Shown: piece after piece, positions 8,618-15,245 of the stretch
Layout of the letters: each line of letters begins with the position of its first letter
Numbering within the stretch: position 1 is the first letter of the stretch
Source of the DNA: an uncultured beta proteobacterium
Lineage (GTDB): Bacteria; Pseudomonadota; Gammaproteobacteria; Burkholderiales; Burkholderiaceae_C
Direction: 5' to 3'
Length of the DNA: 64,000 bases
Assembly: GCA_903845935.1 (NCBI GenBank)
Contig: CAIMZI010000027.1
Span: forward strand, 1 to 64,000
Position numbers and translations under genes: made by a program
Notes under the pieces: generated by a model
Told to the model about the DNA's origin: nothing
The model's database searches: none
Seen by the model: the letters and a program-made list of their open reading frames with translations, nothing else

Positions 8618-10533
8618 TGCCAAAAACAAGCACTGCAGAGCATTTCGCACTGGCGGCACTGGACACCGTTTCGTCAAGCCTGGCGTTTCTGGATGAACGC
8701 GGGGGCATTCTCTCGACCAATATGCCTTGGCAGGAATTTGGCCGTGCCAATGGCGGCTCGGCGGCGCAAGCGGCAGGGGCGGAAAACTACCTGACTATTT
8801 GCGACCAGGCCACAGGCGCCGGTTCCGAGGGAGCGCAGGCGATGGCGCAGGGCATTCGCGCGGTAATTCAGGGCCGACAGGGCAGGTTCGAACTCGAATA
8901 CCCCTGCAATTCGCCGACTGAAAAGCGCTTCTTTATTGCCCGTGTCAGCCGCTTTGAGTTCGAAAACCAGGTTCGCGTGGTCGTCACCCATGAAGACATC
9001 TCCCGGCGCCAGATGCTGGAAGAGGCCTTGGCAGCCAAGTCGCAAGCCATGGAGCAGTGCGCTGCCGAACTGGTGATTGCCAATGCCTTTACGGACAAAT
9101 ACCTGTACCGCATGCTGCTGGGCGCCATTCCGTTTTCGCTGCTGTTTATTGACACCAGCTTGCGCGTGCTGTCGGCCAACCGGAACTTTCTGGAAAAGTC
9201 GCACCGCACCGAGGAGAACACCCTGGGCAAGCGCATACGCGACATCTTCCCGGAAGTGATCATGGAGTTCACGCAGCTGGAAAACAAGGTGCGCACGGTG
9301 ATCGAAACCGGCATTACGCTGCCGGGCTCGCACATGACTTACCGGGCGCCGGGCATTCCGGTGCGGGTTTATTTTTATACCGTCATTCCGATCAAGTCGA
9401 GCAACGTTGTGGTGCGTGCCATGCTGGTGATGGACGATGTGACGGAGAAACTGGCCCTGAGCGCCAAGGCCAGCCTGGCCGAGCGCCATCTGGCCAGCGT
9501 GGTGGAAAGCGCCAATGACCTGGTCATCTCCACCGACCGGCACGGGCGCATCACCAGTTGGAACAAGGCGGCCGAGCGCATCACCGGCTTTAGCAACGCG
9601 GATGTGTCGGGACGCCTGCTCACCAACCTGTGCGAAGTGGTGGAAGACCGCAACATGGCTAGCTTGATTCAGCAGCAGGTCAATGGCGGTGCGGTGGAAC
9701 TGTGCGAGCGCAATCTGGTGGCCCGCTCGGGCACGCTGATTCCGGTGGATTGGTCTTTCTCGCCCATTCCGGACGAAAACGGCAAGGCCATTGGCGTGGT
9801 GGTGGTGGGGCGCGACCTGTCGGAGCGCCGCGCCCTGGAGCAGCATCTCTACCAGACCGAAAAGCTCGCCGCACTGGGCGTGATGGCCGGCGGCATTGCG
9901 CATGAGTTGCGCAACCCGTTGTCGGTCAGCTTTTCTGCGGCGCAGTTCCTGTTGGATCCTCCGGACAAGCCGGAGTTTCACCAGGAATGCGTGAAGAAAA
10001 TCCTGGAAGGCATTGAACGCTCGTCGGTGATCATCGAGAACCTGCTGCGTTTTGCCAGGCCTTCATCGAGCAACCAGGCCGAGTCCCTCAATCTGGTGGA
10101 CCTGGTGCGCGAGACCGTCAATGTGCTCACGCCCCAGGCCAAGGTGCTCAAGATCAACCTGGTGCAGGAATATGCAGAGCCCGTCGTACCCCTTGTGGGC
10201 AACGCCAATCTGTTGCAACAGGTGATCATGAACCTGGTGCTCAATGCCTACCACGCCATGCCGCAGGGTGGCGATATCCACCTCGCGGTGCGGCGCGAGG
10301 CCGACATGGCGCTGGTCAGCGTGCGCGACGCCGGTTGCGGCATTGCGCCGGCCGACATGGGACGCTTGTTTGATCCCTTCTTCACCACCAGGCCATCAGG
10401 GCAGGGCACCGGCCTGGGCCTGTCGATTTGCCACACCATCGTCAAGCAGCACCGCGGCACGCTGGTGGTGGAGAGCAACCTGGGCCAGGGCAGCCTGTTT
10501 GTCGTGCGCCTGCCGCTGGCGCTGGAGACCTGA
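8617..10533 (+). CDS. PAS-domain sensor histidine kinase (NtrB/AtoS-like)
   Basis: A 638-residue cytoplasmic sensor kinase with no membrane segments. The N-terminal half has three PAS-like domains (roughly residues 1-130, 150-280 and 290-410; the last contains VVESANDLVISTDRHGRITSWN). The dimerisation/phospho-acceptor domain has GGIAHELRNPLSVSFSAAQF, and the ATPase domain has NLVLNAYHAM, DAGCGI and TGLGLSICH boxes. The start overlaps the gvpF/L stop (TGATG) and its own stop overlaps the next receiver gene the same way. It probably senses an internal redox, oxygen or small-molecule signal and phosphorylates the NtrC-type activator at 3400, the lone receiver at 10533, or both. Confidence 0.93.
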   Translation: MPKTSTAEHFALAALDTVSSSLAFLDERGGILSTNMPWQEFGRANGGSAAQAAGAENYLTICDQATGAGSEGAQAMAQGIRAVIQGRQGRFELEYPCNSPTEKRFFIARVSRFEFENQVRVVVTHEDISRRQMLEEALAAKSQAMEQCAAELVIANAFTDKYLYRMLLGAIPFSLLFIDTSLRVLSANRNFLEKSHRTEENTLGKRIRDIFPEVIMEFTQLENKVRTVIETGITLPGSHMTYRAPGIPVRVYFYTVIPIKSSNVVVRAMLVMDDVTEKLALSAKASLAERHLASVVESANDLVISTDRHGRITSWNKAAERITGFSNADVSGRLLTNLCEVVEDRNMASLIQQQVNGGAVELCERNLVARSGTLIPVDWSFSPIPDENGKAIGVVVVGRDLSERRALEQHLYQTEKLAALGVMAGGIAHELRNPLSVSFSAAQFLLDPPDKPEFHQECVKKILEGIERSSVIIENLLRFARPSSSNQAESLNLVDLVRETVNVLTPQAKVLKINLVQEYAEPVVPLVGNANLLQQVIMNLVLNAYHAMPQGGDIHLAVRREADMALVSVRDAGCGIAPADMGRLFDPFFTTRPSGQGTGLGLSICHTIVKQHRGTLVVESNLGQGSLFVVRLPLALET

Positions 10534-10946
10534 TGGCAGAAGGCGTCAAGGTGTTGGTGGTGGATGACGAGGCCGGTGTGCGCTGGGCCATGGAGATGAT
10601 CCTGCTGCGCAATGGCTTCTTCGTGTCCAGCGTGGGCAGCGGCGAAGAGGCGCTCGCCTGGCTGGGCCGCAACAGCTGCCAAGTCATTCTGATGGATGCC
10701 AAGCTCGGAGACATCGAAGGGGTCGAGCTGGCCCGCAAAATCCGCAAGCAAGCGCTGAGCACGGCGCCGGTAATTCTGGTCTCGGGCTATTTTTATAAAG
10801 ATGACAGCACCGTGCAGCGCAGCCTGGTGGCAGGCGACATTGCGGCCTTTGTCACCAAGCCTTTTCGCCATGAAGACATCCTCAAATCCATCGCTTGCGT
10901 GCTGATGGCAGGAGCGTCCTCCCTAACTATGGCGCCGACTCCCTAG
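10533..10946 (+). CDS. Single-domain response regulator (receiver only)
   Basis: A 137-residue receiver domain without an output domain. Acidic DDE at residues 11-13, phospho-acceptor D55 in VILMDAKLGD, and the conserved Lys in FVTKPF are all present. It begins at the ATG overlapping the kinase stop (TGATG), not at the track start inside the kinase. It may be a phosphate sink or relay for the kinase, tuning how much signal reaches the sigma-54 activator. It ends about 130 bases before the gvpA promoter. Confidence 0.9.
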   Translation: MAEGVKVLVVDDEAGVRWAMEMILLRNGFFVSSVGSGEEALAWLGRNSCQVILMDAKLGDIEGVELARKIRKQALSTAPVILVSGYFYKDDSTVQRSLVAGDIAAFVTKPFRHEDILKSIACVLMAGASSLTMAPTP

Positions 10947-11072
10947 TCTGTTTGTGCGCTCGGACACCGTTCTGCGCGATTGAGAATACATCTGTTGTTT
11001 TTAAGTGTTTGCAGTCGCTCTTTAGTTGCTATTTACCCACGGAAACAGATCGTTTCAAACCTCCTCAATACT

Positions 11073-11087
11073 TGGCACGGGCTATGC
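11073..11087 (+). promoter_or_regulatory. Sigma-54 (-24/-12) promoter of gvpA
   Basis: TGGCAC-N5-ATGC, one base from the consensus TGGCAC-N5-TTGC, with the invariant GG and GC correctly spaced. The predicted transcript start is near 11099, about 75 bases before the gvpA ATG. The same cluster encodes an NtrC-type sigma-54 activator and an NtrB-like kinase, which strongly supports the site. Confidence 0.8.
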
Positions 11088-11101
11088 AATCACTACAAGT
11101 G

Positions 11102-11127
11102 ACGAAGGGCTTAACCCCGTACTTCGT
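11102..11127 (+). promoter_or_regulatory. Hairpin at the 5' end of the gvpA leader RNA
   Basis: ACGAAG (11102-11107) pairs with CTTCGT (11122-11127), and GGG/CCC can pair inside. It would lie at the very start of a transcript made from the -24/-12 promoter. A 5' hairpin could protect the abundant gvpA message from decay; this is inference. Confidence 0.5.
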
Positions 11128-11173
11128 ATAGAAAAATACGGTAACCAGGGGTCAATATGTTAGGAGAAAGATT

Positions 11174-11392
11174 ATGGCAAAAGTACAGAAATCAACAGAC
11201 TCTTCGAGTTTGGCTGAAGTCGTCGACCGCATCCTGGACAAGGGCATCGTGATTGATGCCTGGGTCAAGGTTTCGCTGGTTGGTATTGAGCTGTTGTCGA
11301 TCGAAGCACGCGTGGTGATCGCGTCGGTCGAAACCTACCTGAAGTATGCAGAGGCAATCGGCCTCACATCCAGCGCAGCAGCTCCGGCCTAA
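11174..11392 (+). CDS. gvpA: GvpA, major gas-vesicle shell protein
   Basis: A 72-residue protein with the canonical GvpA sequence. It has an N-terminal helix ([19 protein letters not shown]), two beta-strands that form the hydrophobic gas-facing wall ([28 protein letters not shown]) and a short Ala-rich tail. GvpA polymerises into the ribbed wall of the vesicle. A strong ribosome-binding site (TAGGAGA) lies nine bases before the ATG. It is the first gene after the sigma-54 promoter and is followed by a 160-base gap before gvpC, so it may also be made as a short abundant transcript. Confidence 0.98.
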   Translation: MAKVQKSTDSSSLAEVVDRILDKGIVIDAWVKVSLVGIELLSIEARVVIASVETYLKYAEAIGLTSSAAAPA

Positions 11393-11554
11393 AAGACCGA
11401 AGTGAGTTGGCTTGTCTGCCGGGAAGGTTTACCCCTTTCCGGTGGATATTTCCACATATCGAATTCGCGCGCAGAGTGGCGTATTGCAGCACGAATCAGC
11501 AAATCATTCTGCCGCAGAGGGGCTGCACTGCCAGCCCGACAGGAGAGTATAAAA
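11393..11554. other. gvpA-gvpC intergenic region
   Basis: About 160 bases without a gene. It ends in a clear ribosome-binding site (AGGAGAG) for the GvpC-like gene. I see no strong terminator or -24/-12 element in it. The track ORF starting at 11402 is an extension into this gap. Confidence 0.4.
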
Positions 11555-12391
11555 ATGACCAGTTTGCAAAACCAGGTGGCGACATTGATGCAAGGAATTG
11601 CCAGTGTGGCCCGCGAAAGAGTCAGCGCCGTGCGTGCCATCAAGGCGGACACCGCCAGCATGCTGCAGGCCTACGACCAGGAGCGAGGCGATATGGCGAG
11701 CGCCTTGCGCGCCGGGCTGGAAGCGGACCGCATGAGTCGCTCCGCCGAAGTGCTGGAAATTCGCGACAACGCGAACCAGATGAGCCAGGACTTCCGCTTG
11801 GACCATGCGCAGATGGGCGCCGCCCTGCGCCAGAGCCTGCTCGAATCCCGTGAGTCCGTCGTCAGCGCGGTTCAGTCTCTGTGTATCGAGTTCACCGAGG
11901 AGCGCCTGCAGTTTGCCAAAGCCCACCGCAAGATGGCCAAGGCACAAGGCAAGGCGCTGGCAAAGGACCGGCTAGAGCGCTCGGATGCGGTTGCCGCCAT
12001 GATGCAATCCTTCAACAAGGCCCATCGCCAGATGGCCGGCACACTGCGCGGCAACCTGACCCAGTCGCGCCACCATCGCTCGCATGCCTTGCAGGAGTTG
12101 ATGCGCGGCTTTCATCCCGCACGTGCAAGCCGGCGTGGCACAGCAGTGCCGGCCCGCAAAAGCGCACAACACACCGCCTTTGCCTGGCCCGTAGCCGCAC
12201 CGGTTGCCGCCGCAAAGGCCGCCGTACTGGCTCTGCCGATGGCAGCGGTTCTGCCGCAAGAACCCGTGGCAGTCGCTGCACCCGAGCCAGCACCGGAGCC
12301 CGTGTCGGAACCGGTACATGTACTGCAAGCGGAAGTCATTGAGGGTACGCGGCACTTCAAGCCCACGCCGGGCAAGGGCAAGAAAAAGTAG
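11555..12391 (+). CDS. gvpC: GvpC-like gas-vesicle outer protein with 33/40-residue repeats
   Basis: A 278-residue, strongly helical, charged protein. Four repeats can be aligned by hand on the pattern xxxHRxMAxxLRxxLxxxRxxRSxAVxxxxxxF. They lie at residues 41-80, 81-120, 121-153 and 154-186. The last two are exactly 33 residues, the repeat length of cyanobacterial GvpC; the first two are 33 plus 7. A Ser/Arg linker and an Ala/Pro/Val-rich tail (about 200-256) end in basic GKGKKK. GvpC is known to bind the outside of the GvpA wall and stiffen it. The start at 11555 has AGGAGAG upstream; the track start lies in the intergenic gap. Position right after gvpA fits the role. Confidence 0.8.
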   Translation: MTSLQNQVATLMQGIASVARERVSAVRAIKADTASMLQAYDQERGDMASALRAGLEADRMSRSAEVLEIRDNANQMSQDFRLDHAQMGAALRQSLLESRESVVSAVQSLCIEFTEERLQFAKAHRKMAKAQGKALAKDRLERSDAVAAMMQSFNKAHRQMAGTLRGNLTQSRHHRSHALQELMRGFHPARASRRGTAVPARKSAQHTAFAWPVAAPVAAAKAAVLALPMAAVLPQEPVAVAAPEPAPEPVSEPVHVLQAEVIEGTRHFKPTPGKGKKK

Positions 12392-12472
12392 CGCATGCCG
12401 CTTCCTGAGCCGGGTGTCTGACAGCACGCACCCGGCAGGAAGTCCATTTACAAAACAACAGGAGTAGGTGCA

Positions 12473-13498
12473 ATGAGCCAGGCCAATGAGTTAACCGTTC
12501 TGACCTTGGAAAAAAAGGCCAATTTTGTAGAAACTCCGTATATCCAGGGCGTGTCTGAGCGCGCACTGGACTACATCAAGGCCGGCTACCCGGTGCACCT
12601 GAGTGGGCCGGCCGGGACCGGCAAAACCGCCCTGGCAATGCACGTGGCCGCGCAGCTTGGACGCCAGGTCGTGTTGATCCACGGTGACGATGAGTTCGGT
12701 AGTTCGGACTTGATTGGTGGCCAGACCGGCTACAAATCCACCAAGGTGGTGGACAACTACATCAGCTCCGTTTTGAAGCAGGAAGAGTCGGTCTCCAAGC
12801 AGTGGGGCGACAACCGCCTCACCACCGCCTGCAAGTACGGCTTCACCCTGATTTACGACGAGTTCACGCGCTCGCGCCCCGAGGCCAACAACGTGTTGTT
12901 GTCGATTCTGGAGGAGCGCCTGCTGGAGTTGCCAGATGCCCGCACGGGCGACGGCTACCTGCAGGTGCATCCGAACTTCAGCGCCATCTTCACCAGCAAC
13001 CCGGAAGAGTATGCGGGCGTGCACAAGACGCAGGATGCCCTGATGGACCGGATGATCACCATCAAGGTCGGGCACCACGATTACGAGACCGAGGTGGCCA
13101 TCACCCAGGCCAAGTCCGGCATCCCCTGGCGCCAGGCCAAATCGATTGTGGACATCGTACGCGAGTTTCGCGATCTGGGCGTCAACAATGCCCGCCCCAC
13201 GATTCGTGCCTGCATCATGCTGGGCCGTATTGTGGCCAACCGCCAGGGAACGGTGTCGGCAGGTGACCCGGGGTTCCGCCTGCTCTGCCATGACGTGCTG
13301 AATGCCGATTGCCTGAAGGTCACGCACGACGGCAAAGTGGCGGGTCTGGAGCGTCTGGACGAAATCATCACGCGTTGCTGCCCGGTGACACCGGCGCTGA
13401 TACAGGTGCCGGCCCAGGAAGAATGCGCAGCGCCGGCTGCGGTGCGCCTGCACAAACCCGCGGCGCCACAGCGCAAGGGAGCCGTCCATGGCCACTGA
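12473..13498 (+). CDS. gvpN: GvpN, MoxR-type AAA+ ATPase of gas-vesicle assembly
   Basis: A 341-residue AAA+ ATPase of the GvpN family. After the family-typical N terminus (FVETPYIQGVSERAL) come Walker A GPAGTGKTA near residue 45, the GvpN segment GDDEFGSSDLIGG, Walker B LIYDEFTRSRPE and sensor 1 FTSNPEEYAG. GvpN is known to be needed for vesicles to grow from small bicones to full cylinders. The C-terminal 40 residues are Ala/Pro-rich and variable. AGGAG lies upstream of the ATG. The last 11 bases overlap the next gene. Confidence 0.96.
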   Translation: MSQANELTVLTLEKKANFVETPYIQGVSERALDYIKAGYPVHLSGPAGTGKTALAMHVAAQLGRQVVLIHGDDEFGSSDLIGGQTGYKSTKVVDNYISSVLKQEESVSKQWGDNRLTTACKYGFTLIYDEFTRSRPEANNVLLSILEERLLELPDARTGDGYLQVHPNFSAIFTSNPEEYAGVHKTQDALMDRMITIKVGHHDYETEVAITQAKSGIPWRQAKSIVDIVREFRDLGVNNARPTIRACIMLGRIVANRQGTVSAGDPGFRLLCHDVLNADCLKVTHDGKVAGLERLDEIITRCCPVTPALIQVPAQEECAAPAAVRLHKPAAPQRKGAVHGH

Positions 13499-13832
13499 GA
13501 AACGCGGCGTCATGCACATCAAGACCATGGCGGCGTTGGTGGATGCCCGCCGCGCGCGCACCTCCGCCGGTGCGCTGCTGGAACTTGCCATGCTGGAGAT
13601 GGAGAAGCAGCGGCTCAAGAAAGAGATGCTGCGTGCGGAAAGCCGCGGTGCGGAAATTGGGGCGCGCATGCAAGACATTGAAGCCAAGCAATGCCGGCTG
13701 CAGTCTTTTGTGGAGCGGGCTGAGACGGACTTGCCCGTAGCGCAAGGCAGCGTAGCACCGGGCTCTGCGCCACCGTTTCCGGTCTTTACCGCGCCCACCG
13801 ATGGGCTCAAGCGCAGGGCCTTGGCCTATTAA
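13488..13832 (+). CDS. Small helical protein of the gas-vesicle cluster, unknown function
   Basis: A 114-residue protein overlapping the gvpN end by 11 bases. Residues 12-75 are predicted helix rich in Lys, Glu and Arg with regular Leu/Met spacing (LLELAMLEMEKQRLKKEMLRAE), typical of a coiled coil. The C terminus is Pro/Ala-rich and ends in LKRRALAY. No known domain is recognisable. The overlap with gvpN and the tight spacing point to co-expression, so it may be a scaffold or adaptor in vesicle assembly. Confidence 0.75.
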   Translation: MATEKRGVMHIKTMAALVDARRARTSAGALLELAMLEMEKQRLKKEMLRAESRGAEIGARMQDIEAKQCRLQSFVERAETDLPVAQGSVAPGSAPPFPVFTAPTDGLKRRALAY

Positions 13833-13864
13833 ACACAAAGAATATTTTTCCGGAGTGGAACGCC

Positions 13865-14095
13865 ATGCCAGCAAAACCAAGGTCCAAGATTACATCCTCT
13901 TTGCGCACCGCAGCCTTCAGGCTGTGTCTGGTTCGGACCAGCCGGGGCCTGGTCTATCGACTGCGCCGGGAGATCAAGACCATGCGCCGCCTGCATGCGG
14001 ATTCCTATCTGGACGTGCTCAAGTCTGCACGCTGTGGTTGTCTTCGCACCAGTGCGGATATCAGCCACCTGCGCTCCATTCCCTCACTGATGTAA
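13865..14095 (+). CDS. Small basic hypothetical protein in the gas-vesicle cluster
   Basis: A 76-residue, Arg/Lys-rich protein (for example RLRREIKTMRRLHADSYLDVLKSARC) with Cys residues near the end. I do not recognise it. GGAGTGG sits just before the ATG, and the frame fills the gap between the coiled-coil gene and the second gvpF/L with 7 bases to spare. An overlapping frame (13801-14106) lacks a start signal and looks like a shadow. The gene is probable but not certain. Confidence 0.55.
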   Translation: MPAKPRSKITSSLRTAAFRLCLVRTSRGLVYRLRREIKTMRRLHADSYLDVLKSARCGCLRTSADISHLRSIPSLM

Positions 14096-14102
14096 CACCA
14101 CC

Positions 14103-14864
14103 ATGACCTCCGAACACAAGGCCGAACCCGGCCACTATCTTTACGCCATTGCCGATGCCGTTGAAGGACATCCGGGTTATGGAGCCATCGGCATCAATGG
14201 CGCCGCGGTCTATACGATTGCCCTGGGCCCGGTGATGGCGGTGGTGAGCGACCTGAGCGAAAAGCGCCTGCGCCCCGAGCGCAAAAACCTGTCGGCCCAC
14301 AACGGTGTCATCAAAACCCTGATGGAGGAAACCACCGTGCTGCCGGTGGCCTTTGGCACCATTGCCGACAGCAACAAGGCGCTGTTGAAAATACTCAAGA
14401 CCAACCGCGCCACCTTTGTGGAACAACTCGATCTGGTGCGCGGCAAGGTGGAGCTGGGACTACGCGTGGTGCTGGATGTGCCCAATATTTTTGGCTACAT
14501 GGTGGGCCGCCATACCGAGCTGGCCGAGATGCGTGACGAGGCGATCGGCAAGCAGCATGGGCTGTCGCAAAACGACAAGATCGAGATTGGCCGCTTGTTT
14601 GACCATCTGCTCAAGCAGGACCGAGAGGAGCATGCGGCTTCGGTGATGGATGTGCTGGGCCCCCGCTGCAATGACATCAAGCTCAACCCCTCGCGCGAAG
14701 AGAAGGAAGTCATGCACCTGGCCTGTCTGGTGGACCGCGACAAGCAGAAGAGTTTTGAAGACGGCGTATTTGAGGCGGCCAAGCAGTTTGACAACAACTT
14801 CGCGTTTGACTTCAACGGCCCCTGGGCACCGCACAATTTTGTGAGTGTTTCCGTTGCCGCTTGA
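14103..14864 (+). CDS. Gas vesicle protein GvpF/GvpL family (second copy)
   Basis: A 253-residue GvpF/L family protein. It starts with the family strand GHYLYAIADAV, has the core TTVLPVAFGTIADS, a long helical middle (AEMRDEAIGKQHGLSQNDKIEIGRL) and the C-terminal signature GPWAPHNFVSV. These proteins are essential assembly factors in species where they were tested. It resembles the bacterial GvpF/L forms more closely than the copy at 7763, which has a longer insert. It is followed nine bases later by gvpG, a common gene order. Confidence 0.94.
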   Translation: MTSEHKAEPGHYLYAIADAVEGHPGYGAIGINGAAVYTIALGPVMAVVSDLSEKRLRPERKNLSAHNGVIKTLMEETTVLPVAFGTIADSNKALLKILKTNRATFVEQLDLVRGKVELGLRVVLDVPNIFGYMVGRHTELAEMRDEAIGKQHGLSQNDKIEIGRLFDHLLKQDREEHAASVMDVLGPRCNDIKLNPSREEKEVMHLACLVDRDKQKSFEDGVFEAAKQFDNNFAFDFNGPWAPHNFVSVSVAA

Positions 14865-14873
14865 GAGACTTTC

Positions 14874-15245
14874 ATGCTGATTCTTGACGACCTGTTGCTC
14901 TCGCCCCTGATGTGGATCTTCAGGGAGATCAATGACACGGTACAAAAGGAGCAGGCTGGAGAGGCCGAGTCGGTGACCCGCTCGCTTAGCGAGCTGTACA
15001 TGCAGCTCGAAACCGGCAACATCACCGAGGCCGAGTTCGAGGCCCGGGAGACGATGCTGCTGGACCGGCTGGACGCCATCCGCGAGCGCAACGAGGGCCT
15101 GGCCGAGGAAGACGGCGCAGCGGAGGATGGTGACGAACAAGACGAAGAAGACGAAGAAGACGAGGAAGACGAGGAAGAGGAAGAGGAAGAGGAAGAGGTC
15201 CGGGTTGAAGGGGCGCCCGTCGGCCCTGTGAAAGACCGGACGTGA
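14874..15245 (+). CDS. gvpG: GvpG with a long acidic tail
   Basis: A 123-residue GvpG. The N-terminal 80 residues are typical: the hydrophobic start LILDDLLLSPLMWIFREIND, then helices ending in ITEAEFEARETMLLDRLDAI. GvpG is a small accessory protein needed for assembly. What is odd is the C-terminal tail of about 25 nearly pure Asp/Glu residues (DEEDEEDEE then nine Glu), encoded by a GAAGAC/GAGGAA simple repeat, making the protein longer than the usual 80-90 residues. Its stop overlaps the GTG start of the next gene. Confidence 0.9.
   Translation: MLILDDLLLSPLMWIFREINDTVQKEQAGEAESVTRSLSELYMQLETGNITEAEFEARETMLLDRLDAIRERNEGLAEEDGAAEDGDEQDEEDEEDEEDEEEEEEEEEVRVEGAPVGPVKDRT
15141..15197 (+). repeat. 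GAA/GAC/GAG simple-sequence repeat in gvpG
   Basis: Nineteen consecutive codons are GAC, GAA or GAG, first as GAC-GAA-GAA units and then as GAG-GAA units. Slippage would add or remove Asp/Glu residues in frame and so change only tail length. It is the most repetitive DNA noticed in the window. Confidence 0.85.

Noticed and set aside
13801-14106. 101-residue plus-strand ORF overlapping the small basic gene
   Set aside because: No ribosome-binding site at its start, starts inside the previous gene, and has shadow-like composition; the 13865 frame is preferred.
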